Positions 22,697-33,014 of a DNA stretch of 64,000 bases are shown here, piece by piece. This DNA comes from Isoetes taiwanensis (lineage: Eukaryota; Streptophyta; Lycopodiopsida; Isoetales; Isoetaceae). Within the stretch, counting starts at the first letter, position 1. Every line of letters begins with the position of its first letter. Both the position numbers and the translations under genes were made by a program. The notes below the pieces were generated by a model. That model did not search any database. It was not told where the DNA came from and saw only the letters and a program-made list of their open reading frames with translations. The stretch lies in contig JAJEKV010000027.1 in NCBI GenBank assembly GCA_021234155.1, forward strand, positions 17,146,891 through 17,210,890, given 5' to 3'.

Positions 22697-23302
22697 ATTT
22701 AGCTGTACAGAATAGAATAGAATAGAATAGAATAGAATATGATTTTATCGTCCACGGAGACCAACTGGCCTATGGGACCCAAGTACAAAGAGAGAGCAGC
22801 AGGCGTATTACTACCAGGATTAAAAAACCACCGCCCCGACGTTTAAAGGCTTCAGATAGACTTCATGAAGAAAAAAAAGAAGTTACATGGTTTAAAAGTT
22901 TCAGATAAGCTTCATGAATAAAGGAGAAGTTATATGGTTCGTTAAAGGTTAATGGGTATTCTGTAAAAGCCACATTTTCCTTTAATAGTTTTAATAGGTG
23001 AAAATCACCTTTTGGAGCGAACCATTGTTTAAAATTAGAAGCATGACCACCGATCAGTTTTCTTAGCCAGATCGGTCGTTGACAGGCCCAGAAAATTATA
23101 AAACAGATAAACTTATGTGTGAGAGATCAATTGAAACAGATTGATGCTGAGCCTAATCGATGGGATTAGGGCTTGAGCTGTTCGAGTTGAAGCCGCACCT
23201 GTATTGTATTGCATGTTAATGCTATAGTAACGAGCATTAGACCATTGAATTGAATTTCTGCCATATTAATATTTTTGATTGAATATAAGACAAACTATTG
23301 CA
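22674..23302 (+). repeat. Copia 3' LTR with a nested LINE tail
   Basis: Starts TGTTAGATAAAG directly after a GAAGGAGGAG polypurine tract. A TATA-like AATTATAAAAC lies near 23088-23098. The LTR holds a LINE 3' fragment (22708-22840) and a tandem pair of about 46-49 bp (22841-22889 and 22890-22935, TTCAGATA..CTTCATGAA). The right end is placed tentatively at a CA near 23302. Confidence 0.55.
22708..22840 (-). mobile_element. 5'-truncated LINE 3' end with (TATTC)n tail, in the Copia LTR
   Basis: A GAATA pentamer repeat (about six units, 22708-22740) is followed by TTTTATCGTCCACGGAGACC, AACTGGCCTATGGGACCC and CCAGGATTAAAAAACCACCG. This is the cleanest copy of the tail family also seen at 7661, 40785 and 52383. 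It lies in minus sense inside the Copia LTR, so it is younger than the Copia insertion. Confidence 0.7.
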
Positions 23303-24572
23303 TATTTGAGCCTATGAAGAATATGATCTAAATAATTTGCTCTTAGCAATTTGATCTTAGCAAAAGTTGATCTTAGCAATTTTTCAGGTATTAGGCTACT
23401 ATTTATGTGTAATCTAGAAAACGAAAGCAATGTATCTCAAGTTCAAGATTGTTTGGCTGCATGTTGTTCTCTTGATTTATTTCTTTCATTTTTAGAGGAC
23501 CAGTCCAAGGGATAAATTCAGTTTGTTGTCCTTACTGTAGATGTTAAATTAAGTGAAGCATTTGATGTAATGCAGATTAAGACAATTTGAAGTCAAGCAT
23601 CAGGTCTAGGCGCTGGAAGAAGCAAAATATGTTTGAACAGTGACACAATTATTAATTTAAAAGGTAATATACAGAATGGCTGATAGTTTGTTTTTTATGT
23701 GTGGTGTCCACATTTATTCAATTCATACATTCCTTATGTTCCTAACAAATGCAAGTCTGGAATAGATGTAGGGGGGAAAAAATAGAATAGGTTTATAATC
23801 TAAGTTAGCATGCACGTGTGGTTCAATTCCACCAGGCTTACTGTAATATCTTCATTAAGGTGTTGTTTTATTTTTATTTTTTAAGGTTGAGCCTGTTCAT
23901 ATTTTGTGGGCATGTGGTGGTTGTAACCACATTGATATGCCCCTGTAGCTATAATACACCCTCATGTAGCAAAGCATTCCTATCAAACAATTGGCCTGTT
24001 GCCTTGAATCAGTGCCACATTTCAGGATTTCGATATATCTTTGCAGATGTGCATATGTGAGATATTCCATCGTTATAAAAAGAAGCATAAAAGCAATTAC
24101 TCACTCGATTGGACTTCCCTCTAATTTTGGGTAAGTTATGTGTTGTTTTGCACAAGTGGTTCAATTCAACCATGCTTACTGTAATACCTTTCTTGATTAT
24201 AAGGCGTTATTTCATTTTTTTGTTTCAAGCTCAGCCTGTTTAATTCAATTTAATAGTTACTCCAAAGAACATGCCCCCAAAAAGAAGAATATACAAAAAT
24301 TGTTAGATAGCAATGTATTGGAAGATTGAGTTACTCTAAGAACTTTGACAAAACGAATGACCACAGATTACTTTGTTGTACTAATTTCATAGTAAGATTC
24401 CTTTTATGTGCATGGAGCAGTTCATGTTATATTTGGGAACTTTATACAACTTATCAGAGTTACTGCACCCAATGAACTCAAAATGCATTATGTTATCAAT
24501 GCTAAATGATATATTTGGGATTTCGTTGGTGTTCAGAAATAACACATGGTTGTTTGTTTTAAATATTTGAAT
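23303..24572. other. intergenic with a diverged direct repeat
   Basis: AT-rich. Two diverged copies of about 85 bp, GTGGTTCAATTC.ACCA.GCTTACTGTAATA ... GCCTGTT, lie at 23817-23900 and 24149-24241. Nothing codes recognisably. Confidence 0.45.
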
Positions 24573-24788
24573 CCTCTCCACTATGCTTAACCTACTCCAC
24601 CCTGTTCTATTCTATGCTATCCATTCCCTTATTTGCACATCGACCATTAACGCATGGCATCACATTCCTATTTGTTTGCAGCCCAAGCATATGGAGCATG
24701 CTTCCTACCTACTACATTCTACCAACAACTCATTCCATTTAACCCACACATCATATTACATCTATGTATTCCGTGCGTCCACGGCTAA

Positions 24789-24819
24789 TGCCCGGCATCG
24801 CCGGGCACACGTTTCTAGT
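24789..24819 (+). mobile_element. Helitron 3' terminus (hairpin plus CTAG-T)
   Basis: TGCCCGGC-ATC-GCCGGGCA forms a perfect 8-bp stem with a 3-nt loop (24789-24807). After seven bases comes CTAG (24815-24818), followed by T. This is the standard Helitron 3' end: a GC-rich hairpin shortly before CTRR, inserted before T. The element lies to the left. A pyrimidine-rich stretch after an A at about 24573 (TCCTCTCCACTATGC) is one candidate 5' end, giving a non-autonomous element near 245 bp; this is unproven. The 3' end matches 54540-54568 on the other strand. Confidence 0.75.
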
Positions 24820-24841
24820 CATATTTTAATTACTATGAACA

Positions 24842-24909
24842 CACTAAAACTAAAACTAAAACTAAAACTAAAACTAAAACTAAAACTAAAACTAAAACTA
24901 AAACTAAAA
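24842..24909. repeat. (ACTAAA)n microsatellite
   Basis: About eleven near-perfect hexamer units of ACTAAA. It starts some 20 bp after the Helitron 3' end. Its plus-strand translation is a meaningless KLKL run. Confidence 0.95.
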
Positions 24910-25621
24910 GAAGGAAAAAGAAAACATTTACTTATCAAAACAACTCTAACACAACTAACAATGGCGCAGGTAAAATAAAACCAATGATAAAGATATATTG
25001 TCTAATGTGCAATAAGAACAACGAGAAATACATGGGATAAAAGACAAACCTATCAACAAGGTACAAATATCACAAAGCAAAACCAAATCTCAAAATGGCA
25101 GCAGCCATCGACAAGCAAAAATCGTACGAAACAGAACTTCCACATCTACCTCTTAGAAGAAATCAAATGCAAGAAAAAGGCAAATTAAATTGAAATACAT
25201 TACATAAACCTTTACAACACAACTAAAGACGGCTACAACAACCTCATATCCTGCCCTTCCAAAACTAGGAAATACTGGTACCTTAAATGCAGGGGCATCA
25301 TTTAAACTATCCAAACAATATATGGTATTTCTATCGTGGATAATAAATTTCAATACAATTTTGCCTTTATTGTGCTTATGGTTTGAAAAAACGTAAAAGA
25401 CAATTCAATTATCTTCTGGTATCTAATTACCTTGCCTTATTTTACATGGGCCTTTATTTTCTATGGCTTCTAGTTTTTTTTTTTTTTTTTTTCACGCAAA
25501 AAAAAACATCTCCCATAACATACCAAAACAAAGATTAAAACAACTTATACACAACTTATGGGTACTGTCGATCCATTTATACAGATGATCATGAGTGATA
25601 GTATTGTCTTTGGTGTTGTGG

Positions 25622-26170
25622 TTATGGTGGTTTTGGAGCCTTTATGCACCAGATGTAAAATTTACGAGTAATTTGGTGTTGATAGAACATAACTGTGTCC
25701 CCAGCTACCAAACCATGACGTCTGATAAGTTCACCCCATTGGCCATGCAAGGTATAATATTCACTACTATGGCTACTAGGGTTCCTACTATGGATACTAC
25801 TAGGGTTCCCTTTCTGTTTGCTGGCATTGGACGGGCTAGCTTGTAACCTAAACGTGAGATGCCACTCCCGCTGAAGCTCAGCGTCATGGCAGTCAAAACT
25901 TTGAATGCCATGCCTTACAAAGTATTCCAGGGCCACCTCTTTTGGGACTACGCAGCGGCATGATTTGCTCACATCACTCGGGAACAGTTTTTTCTCGAAC
26001 AGAAAAGTTAGGCCTCGATCTAAGACATATGGTGTCGGACTAGTGTTCTGGTCCGCTGCTTATATCATACTTTTGATCTCCCGTTTTTCATTTTCTTCTA
26101 GGTCTCTGCTCTCTGGCTGGCTCGACGGATTACTAGAGCTTGAAGGCTTGTCTGATCCCGCATTCTCCAT
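25622..26170 (-). pseudogene. B3-domain transcription factor fragment, one in-frame stop
   Basis: One minus-strand frame, 183 codons from ATG (26170) to stop (25622), is interrupted only by TAA at 26060-26062 (codon 37). After the stop comes a B3 DNA-binding domain: LTFLFEKKLFPSDVSKS, CVVPKEVALEYF, WHLTFRLQ, then YYTLHGQWGELIRRHGLVAG and DTVMFYQ. B3 proteins are plant-specific regulators. A serine/asparagine-rich insert of about 25 residues (ASPSNASKQKG...SSHSS) splits the domain between the WHLTFR and YYTLHGQW strands. There is no methionine between the stop and the B3 domain, so the product could not start normally. The domain has no intron here, although many plant B3 genes do; a retrocopy or a gene fragment is possible. 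The ORF-bearing LTR element lies about 110 bp upstream. Confidence 0.75.
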
Positions 26171-26283
26171 CACATCTATCAGGTATTGCTTAATTAGTGG
26201 AAATAGATTTCCCTTTTACCTTTAGCCTTTTTGTCATTCTTCTGCTCCTTAGGAATGATGCAATTCCGGCATAAAGGCATGAT

Positions 26284-26477
26284 TGATAAGTTTAGGAATC
26301 CAGGGAGAGAACAACTAGAATGCACAATATATTGAATAGAATAGAAAACTGGTTGGGAACAAGCTTCCCACCGTAGCTTATAGATTCAGACACGACTCTT
26401 CATAACAGACATGACTCTTTGCCTACATGGATGCCATATCATAGTATATGCTGAGTTGGAGGGTTGTATTTCCAACA
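26284..26477 (-). repeat. 3' LTR of the compact LTR element
   Basis: 194 bp, minus sense, from TGTTGGAAATACAACCC to CTAAACTTATCA. It aligns over its length with the 5' LTR but lacks about 20 bases in several gaps. Confidence 0.8.
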
Positions 26478-26497
26478 CCCTCCCTCAATCCTGCAAC

Positions 26498-27478
26498 TCA
26501 GCCATGATCAGAATCAGCTTGGTACCGAAGGATTTTATCCTTCCTTAAACATCTTCGTTCATGCCTTACATCTGACTGGCACGTCATAATTTCTGAGACT
26601 TGTATAAAGAATATCATTCTTTGCTTTTCTGCTCTCCTCCAAATTGGCATGTGCTTATTTATGGAGCTCACTAATAAATCAAGCATCTCAATACTAGTCA
26701 TTAGAACTGTTATGCATATAACAGCCCATGCTTGCCATATTGTGTGATTAATATATGCTTGAGCCATAGATCTACCATCCAAGATCTTCATGGCTTTTCT
26801 GTTGGCATCTGTGTTGGCATCTGTCTGTAGTTCAAATAAATTTGCATCTCCAACATTTCTTTGTACTTCTGTAAGCTTCTTTTCGACCACATCATAAGCA
26901 TTTGCTAGCTGCTCATTCTCTATGCTGCTCATAATTATTACTCCCTCCCTTGAGCAGCAAGAGTAAGAGCTTATAGTTCTTTTAGAAATCAAATTCATAC
27001 CTGTTGAACAAGCATAAACTTTTTCCATTGCTTCCATTCTCTGGTTTGTTGCAGAATTTACATTAGCAGCGGCCATAAAATTGGGAGGAGCTTTAGTTTC
27101 TCTTGCAATCTTGGACCCTCCCTTGATATGGGCATGGGTTTCCTTCAGCGCAGCAATCCCTATCCAGTCTGTGGTGGGCATCAACATCTCTTCTGCAACA
27201 ACGAATTGTTTTTCCAAATTTCTTGTATCAGTGTATGCAAGTTCCTGTAGAGCAATAGCTCTGGCACACCGAACCCCAGTCACTACTTCTTTGTTTTCTT
27301 CCAGGAATACGCATGTTCTGATAGTCCATGCTCTGATACCATGTAAATAATATAGAGAGGGACAGAGATAACTAATATAGTGCAGTATATTCAATAGAGA
27401 AAATCGTGGGACAAGCTCCTCACGTAGCTTAATATGTAGACTCCTACATGAACAGATGCGACTCTTCATAATAGACAT
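26498..27478 (-). CDS. Long ORF of unknown function spanning the compact LTR element
   Basis: 326 codons without a stop, from MSIMKSR inside the 5' LTR, through the primer site, to a TGA just before the polypurine tract. I do not recognise the family. If real, translation would more likely begin at a later Met (for example MLMPTTDWIG, about residue 98). Visible: a mostly hydrophilic, E/K/N-rich middle (MEAMEKVYACSTGMN, VVEKKLTEVQRNVGDAN), a short internal duplication TDAN-TDAN, and one hydrophobic segment (AWAVICITVLMTSIEML) near the C-terminus that could span a membrane, then a basic tail. None of the gag zinc knuckle or pol motifs is present. A random frame this long would be expected to hold about 15 stops. 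It may be transduced host sequence or an unusual gag-like cargo. Confidence 0.45.
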   Translation of the reverse strand: MSIMKSRICSCRSLHIKLREELVPRFSLLNILHYISYLCPSLYYLHGIRAWTIRTCVFLEENKEVVTGVRCARAIALQELAYTDTRNLEKQFVVAEEMLMPTTDWIGIAALKETHAHIKGGSKIARETKAPPNFMAAANVNSATNQRMEAMEKVYACSTGMNLISKRTISSYSCCSREGVIIMSSIENEQLANAYDVVEKKLTEVQRNVGDANLFELQTDANTDANRKAMKILDGRSMAQAYINHTIWQAWAVICITVLMTSIEMLDLLVSSINKHMPIWRRAEKQRMIFFIQVSEIMTCQSDVRHERRCLRKDKILRYQADSDHG

Positions 27479-27556
27479 GACTCTTTATGTGGATTGCCAC
27501 ATCACATTGATGACGTGGCCTATATTGCTGAGGTGGAGGATTGTCATATATTAACA
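27342..27556 (-). repeat. 5' LTR of the compact LTR element
   Basis: 215 bp, minus sense, from TGTTAATATATGAC to TATTATTTACA, directly followed by the tRNA-Met primer site. The core AAAGAGTCATGTCTATTATG is shared with the other LTR. Confidence 0.85.
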
Positions 27557-27561
27557 ATGAT

Positions 27562-30500
27562 GACTACTGAGAGAAAATGTAGATTACGCAGGTCCTTACT
27601 AAAATAGTCTCTGTTTTGTTTGCCATACATAGAAATACTAGAAGGATCTATTTGTTCATCATACATAGAAATACCAGGAAGATCTCTACGAATACCTAAA
27701 TACTGATCTTGTTTGTAGTACGCACTTGGAAGGACTGCTACCATCCAACAATTTACAGACCTATTCAGCATATTTATAACAAACATGTTGGTAGGTGAAT
27801 GCATAGAAGTGACTATTGTAAGATTAGAAGCATCCCAATGTTTATCATAGGTCCCTGAGGTTTTTGTAAACAGAAACAACTGTCTATCCGTTAAGTAAAA
27901 TCCCCTCTAAAAAATCGATTAAAGCAGGGCAAAATATTCTTAAATTATTCTTTACATCATTGACATGTGGGACTTACTTAGAGGTAAGAATTATTCTTGA
28001 TTAACTTGGTTATGGTGCACCCAAGGAGGTGCATATTTTTTATTTCCAATAGGAGCAATAAAGTTATAGGCAGTTACTTGTTTCTAATATTAGATTCCAA
28101 GAAAAAAGAGTTTTTACCATGGTCATTTTCTGCCTAACCTGACCTTGTCATGGTAATTTTCAAGATGCCATTACTGTTTTGCAAAATTCCTATAAAGCCA
28201 CTAGTATTTTCAAAATTACAGCGTTTGTACATGCATGTGTGGCCCATAATGGTAAGTAAAGAGTCTGGTACCACGGATTTGCACTAAAATTTTGGGAAAA
28301 AGCATGTTTGGTTGAAATGTTTTGCATTCGGCGCACTTGGGCCATGCCAATAGGAGTTTTTTGGCTTCCTACTATACATTTCTTGAACAATTTACCGGCT
28401 GGTTTGCATTCATAGTCTCTTCTTGCGGACTCGTTCGCTTTCACAAGTTATTGATGTAACTAGCTTAAAGGAGGAGCAACATTGCAATTCGTTTGGTAAT
28501 GGCTTTGTGGTAATTTCTTTAAATCATGGTAATTTTTGAAATACAGATGGCTTTTTGGGAATTATTTGGGGATAGGAATTGTTAGAAACCTCAGTGGTAT
28601 TCTTTGGAATGGGATTAATTTAAAAGATCAATAGTATTATGGTGATTTTCCCTTTTGTTTATCAATGTTACCTCTGTTCATGACAACTACTAGCTCTGCA
28701 ATGGTCTCTTACAACATTTATCCTTAGGATAACATCTAGGTGCTCTTTAACTGAATACAATGCCTCGTAAGGGCAATTAAGTTCAAGGAACATAGTTATG
28801 ATTTATAACAATCTTTCATTGCCAAGCCATTATAATCCAGGTACAGGAATATATGGATGCAGCAACTATGATAGAATACTGTAAAAAGTAGCACGCTTTG
28901 GACACTTGAGTAGGGGCCAAGTGAATAGCTAGCATGTCTTTTGGGCAAACCCAAGGAGTATTGCTCCAATTTATTGCTCCTGCTAGACTGAGATTCATGC
29001 TAAAAAATGATGAACAAAATTTTCTTAATCGAGCATAATTGAAATCCTATGCACTTCCTTAGTTTGAAGAAAAAATTGTTCCAAATTTTGATGCCATTCC
29101 TATCAATTATTTTTTCTGCTTGATTTCATATCATTTGTGTGGGGAACCGGGCTCCCGGAGGGTGGTCATTAGCGTCTCGCCCACCGTGGGAGCGCTGCAA
29201 GGCCTCGGGAACTTTTTTGGATCTCGCCTCCTGGGGTCCGGACTCTCCCCTCTTACATTAAACTATTGCAAGCCTTTCTCTGTACATCAAATCAAACAAA
29301 TGTTCTTCAATTTAACAAGAAAATTACCCTTTGATAGAAAGTTGTTATGAACTTCGAATACTCAATGTGTTGCAGGCGTTTGCACTTCTGAACTTCTAGT
29401 TTCATACTACATGTTTGATAGTTAGAAATTCAAGTGTGCTTATCACGGTAATAGTATGCATGCAGATAAATAGCATCATATAAAATTCAAAAAGAAAAGG
29501 CAAGAAACATTATTTCCAAATGCAATTTGTTGTCGGACCAGCCAGAGACTAAATTTGCTAGGTAGAAGTTTTTCATCACTTCTTTACTCAGAAGATGCAA
29601 ATTGTTTCAGCAGCATAGTTAAACAATTTGAGCCGAGTGGCCTTTTGGGGGGAAACAGGACTGAGTGGCATTTCTTTGTAGCAGAAAAAACCAGAGCTTC
29701 TGTCTGCTGCTTCAAATATCAAGTGTTCTATGATACGGAATTGCATCACGTGAAGAAACAAGCCTGTGGTCTGGTTCATCCATTGCCATTGTCCTATGCT
29801 CGATGCACACAACTTTGCAGTCTGGTTTGTCCATACCAGAGCCTTTGCCATTCCACATGCTCAAAATAATAGGATAAAGTGTCGTCACATGAGGGGTTGC
29901 CTAGAATGACTAGAAGTTGGTATACCCACATTTTCAAGTGCTCTCATCTGCAGACATAGATGAGAATCTAACATCTAGCTTTTGTCACCAGATATGACTT
30001 CATTTCCACCCTCTAGATCATTTTTCTATGTATTTTTATCAAGCATATTGTTATTACCATGCTTTTATGAAGGCAACCTCAATGAGGGGCCATGCCAGTA
30101 GCTTCCTGCAACACTTCTTTCATTGCCTTGTATTCGAAAATGTATGGGATAGTCCGGCATTTAAGAATGTCTACACGGCCTTTAGGCCCATCATCTGTCG
30201 GAGCAGAGCTTAAACCTTCTAGAAATCATCTTGAGAGCTTAAATCTGGGTGTCCATGCGGACACTCTCCACGCACCAATACCCCATATCACCCATATCTA
30301 GGGCATCCTGAGAATGGCATAGCTATTAAAGTGACCTTTGATTAAAATCACTCCGACGTTAGACGGGGACACCTCTTCAAGTGTGATGAAATTAAATTAA
30401 GTGACCACCTTAGAGTTTAAGCTATTACCTTTGCAAATGCTTTTTACAAAGTTTTGGTTGGAATAAAAAGGTTTTAATCAAAATAAGATTTTTATGAGAG

Positions 30501-31309
30501 GTTCTTTTTTACCAAACCATTGTATGTAATATCTAAGTCTTAAAAAATAGATAAAAAGGAGAAGCGCTAGAGAATAAAATAGAATAGAATAGATTTTTTT
30601 TAGAGAGAGAATATCAATTGTTTCTGCGCAATAACTTGAGCTACAGAGATCTTGGGCTCATTGAAAAGCTTATATAGAGACTTTTCATTGGCATATGATT
30701 TGACCCAAATCTATCAAGATAATTACGTAATTTTTGTACTTTTTAATACAGATACCTTTTGCAAAGTGCATGCCTTCAAATCAGCTTCCAATCTGCATAG
30801 CTACAGAACATGCTTTTGTCCAGAGAATCATGGAAAGATGAAACAGGTTTGGATCAAGGGCACATGAGTTAATTTACCTGTATATGCAGTGCTGCAGCTA
30901 AGAACTATAGTCAATCCACCTCAGAGAGGACCATAAAACTCACATGAACTTGTTCAAATGACTACTTACATATGGCAGTATAGCACCATGAATACATGAC
31001 ACTTTTATCAAAGAATTTTGTAGCATCCCACAGGTTCTTGGGACTACAACATCGTGATGGAAGCTCGAACTCCATGACATGGTTACAAAATGCCGAGTTG
31101 CAATAGTAAAATACTTCTCTAAGTCCTTATGTTGTCTTATGACCATTTTTAGTATGAACCATCTCTTGCAATCTTTTTTAAGGAAGCTTAGATTCAGCCA
31201 AATGACACATACACAAATGCAACTCACAACCCAAGACCTAAGATTGAGGAAGCAATTAGATACTTAAGAACATGCTTAAAGCAATCAGTTTAAATGCTAT
31301 AGTGGTTCT
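27562..31309. other. intergenic, mostly anonymous
   Basis: About 3.7 kb of AT-rich DNA. A GC-richer piece at 29140-29250 (GGGAACCGGGCTCCCGGAGG) stands out but has no recognised origin. At 30570-30600 a short GAATA-type run followed by a T-tract resembles the LINE tails but lacks the conserved downstream part. No gene motif was seen on either strand. Confidence 0.4.
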
Positions 31310-32318
31310 GGGAAGGGACTCGCGAGAGACACAAAACCGGCCGATAGATAGGCTTGTCATTCATCACAGCAGCAGTATACAATGTGTGGAAAACTAGGGA
31401 GAGAGAGAGGGGATAGCCGACCATAGGAACAATATCGGACTACCCCCTAAAAAGAAATGTGCCAAGGCAAAATAAAAGGGTAATGGCGACAACTTCTCAT
31501 CGGGATAAAAAACCCCGCTCTTTCGGGTTTTCGAGGAAAACCCTAATGAGAAATGGTCGCCAACAACCTTGAATGTGTTGCCTGGAGAACGGAGAGAAAC
31601 GAGTTGATGGCGAACGCAAAATAGAGCACGACCCCAACAAACGGCGAAAGCCTCCCCCGAATGTGTCCATGGAGAACCGAAGGAGATGGATGATGGCGAA
31701 CAGAAATAGAGCAGGACCCCAGCAGACGGCAGAAAACGGCGGAATCCTGCAAGCAATACCAAAAAACTCCAAAAAAGAACACCCGTAAATGGTCAGAGAA
31801 AACAAACAGCACAAGCTGCACCAAGAAGGTTCGAAAATGAAAATAGAAGAAAAAAGAACATAACAGAAAAAGATAGCATCACCCATAGGGTGGAAAAAGC
31901 ATCACCCAGCAGGTGGAGAACCATTATGTAAAAATATGCATCACCCTCAAGGTGGAAATAAACAGCATAAAGCATCACCCAGCAGGTGGAGAACCATTAG
32001 GTAAAAATATGCATCACCCTCGAGGTGGAAATAACAAAGATCACCTGCGCAGTGGAGAACAACACAAATAGGAGGGCGATGGAACGTAAAACATAAGAAT
32101 AGCAACGCCACGGTGGAGAACAACAAAAGGCATGAACAACAAAAAATACAAATGAAAAAAGACTCATGCGCCACCGTCAGCAGGGCGGGAAGGGAGGGAA
32201 GCCACGAGAGGAGAAGAAGAGCTGTTGTGAGAAGACGCCGATAACCGAGCCAAAATGGAAATGGCCTAATATGCCCCCTTCCTTAATGGCGATCCGGCTG
32301 GCTCCGGATCGATGGGAT
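31310..32318 (-). mobile_element. family-X repeat, 1-kb copy
   Basis: The left terminus GGGAAGGGACTCGCGAGAG is followed by CACAAAACCGGCCGATAGAT and by the GGGATAAAAAACCCCGC / TTCGGGTTTTCGAGG signature (31500-31550). The right terminus has GAGAAGACGCCGATAACCG, AATGGCGATCCGG and GGATCGATGGGA. Both ends match the 6.2-kb copy, so this is a complete short form. The middle is plus-strand A-rich and holds the GCATCACCC...GGTGGA motif array. It has no convincing protein. It lies head-to-tail with the 6.9-kb copy that starts four bases to the right. Confidence 0.6.
31876..32115. repeat. array of GCATCACC-N-GGTGG hairpin motifs
   Basis: Seven motif copies in 240 bp, with CACC and GGTG able to pair across a 3-5 base centre that varies: CCATAGG, CAGCA, CTCAA, CAGCA, CTCGA, TGCGCA and a shorter one. 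Two of these form a 74-bp tandem unit (31904-31977 and from 31978). Two more copies occur at 33944-33990 in the neighbouring long element. Confidence 0.75.
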
Positions 32319-32927
32319 TCTCGGGAAGGGACTCATGAGAGACACAAAACCGCCGACTACCAAAGGACTTCCTCAACTATAAGCCTAGTCGCCGAAACCT
32401 CCAAAGTTAAGCCGATAGCAAGAAGACACTCCCCACCACCACCCCGAAAGCGGTCGGATAGAATAAAGGACGAAAAGAAAGGAGAGGAGCGAAAAAGGGG
32501 TCAGCCGGACGAGGATCGAGGAGATGATAGGAACCGGTAGAAATTAGGCGCTGAAGGATAGTGACGGGGCATGCGAATGAAGGCAAGCGAGCTAAAGAAA
32601 TCGTATGACCACGGGCAAATTGGTCTCATTTGGAGTGGCAGGAGGAGAAAAGAAACCAGGGTTCGAAGAGTCTGGAAGCTACACGTTGACGAGAACCAGC
32701 AGCGCGAGCGAGCCGTGGGGGAGAAAACGAAGCTGAAGAAGAAGAGAAGCGCCTGCTATGGACGGTATCAGCTCAATGACCTGAAAAAGGAAAGGACATT
32801 AGAGAAAAAACAATGAAAAGAAAAGCACGCCACCACGATGACGAATCTAAGGAAGCGCCCCGGCAACAAGGCGATGAAAAAACAACCACGTTAATGCGTA
32901 CAAAGCACATATGGTATGAATGCAGAT

Positions 32928-33014
32928 CACGGATTTATGTCCGTGGATAGGTGTTTTATTTGAAGACAGATGACGGACCGAAGTCCGTGAATATGGCTAC
33001 GGACTGAAGTCCGT
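32928..33014. repeat. three short perfect hairpins around a CGGAC/GTCCG stem
   Basis: CACGGA-tttatg-TCCGTG at 32928-32945, ACGGAC-cgaa-GTCCGT at 32973-32988 and ACGGAC-tgaa-GTCCGT at 32999-33014. The last two are a 26-bp tandem repeat with a change only in the loop. They lie within the long family-X copy. Confidence 0.8.

Larger units (their letters stand above)
15546..23302 (+). mobile_element. Copia (Ty1) retrotransposon, 5'-truncated, interrupted by a LINE
   Basis: A Copia pol region in plus orientation: gag-pre-integrase, integrase, reverse transcriptase, then (after a 4-kb LINE insertion at 18017-22051) RNase H, a polypurine tract and a 3' LTR. gag, most of the protease and the 5' LTR are absent; the left edge abuts a decayed L1 at about 15545. 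The polypurine tract GAAGGAGGAG precedes the LTR start TGTTAGAT at 22674. The right end near 23302 is a guess, because no second LTR is available for comparison. Confidence 0.85.
26284..27556 (-). mobile_element. Compact LTR retrotransposon (TRIM-like) with 5-bp TSD
   Basis: Total 1273 bp, minus sense. The LTRs are at 27342-27556 (5') and 26284-26477 (3'), both TGTT...CA. Flanks show a perfect duplication ATGAT at 26279-26283 and 27557-27561. Directly inside the 5' LTR lies TGGTATCAGAGC (27341-27330, minus strand), complementary to the 3' end of initiator tRNA-Met, the usual Copia and TRIM primer site. The polypurine tract GGATTGAGGGAGGG abuts the 3' LTR at 26478. No gag, protease, integrase or RT motif is seen in the 850-bp interior. 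The LTRs are visibly diverged (indels and perhaps a quarter of positions by eye), yet one ORF runs through the whole interior. Confidence 0.9.

Noticed and set aside
24839-24978. Lysine-leucine-rich ORF
   Set aside because: Translation of the (ACTAAA)n microsatellite.
30570-30612. GAATA run followed by a T-tract as a LINE insertion
   Set aside because: The conserved 3' UTR signature seen at the other four sites is absent, so the origin cannot be supported.
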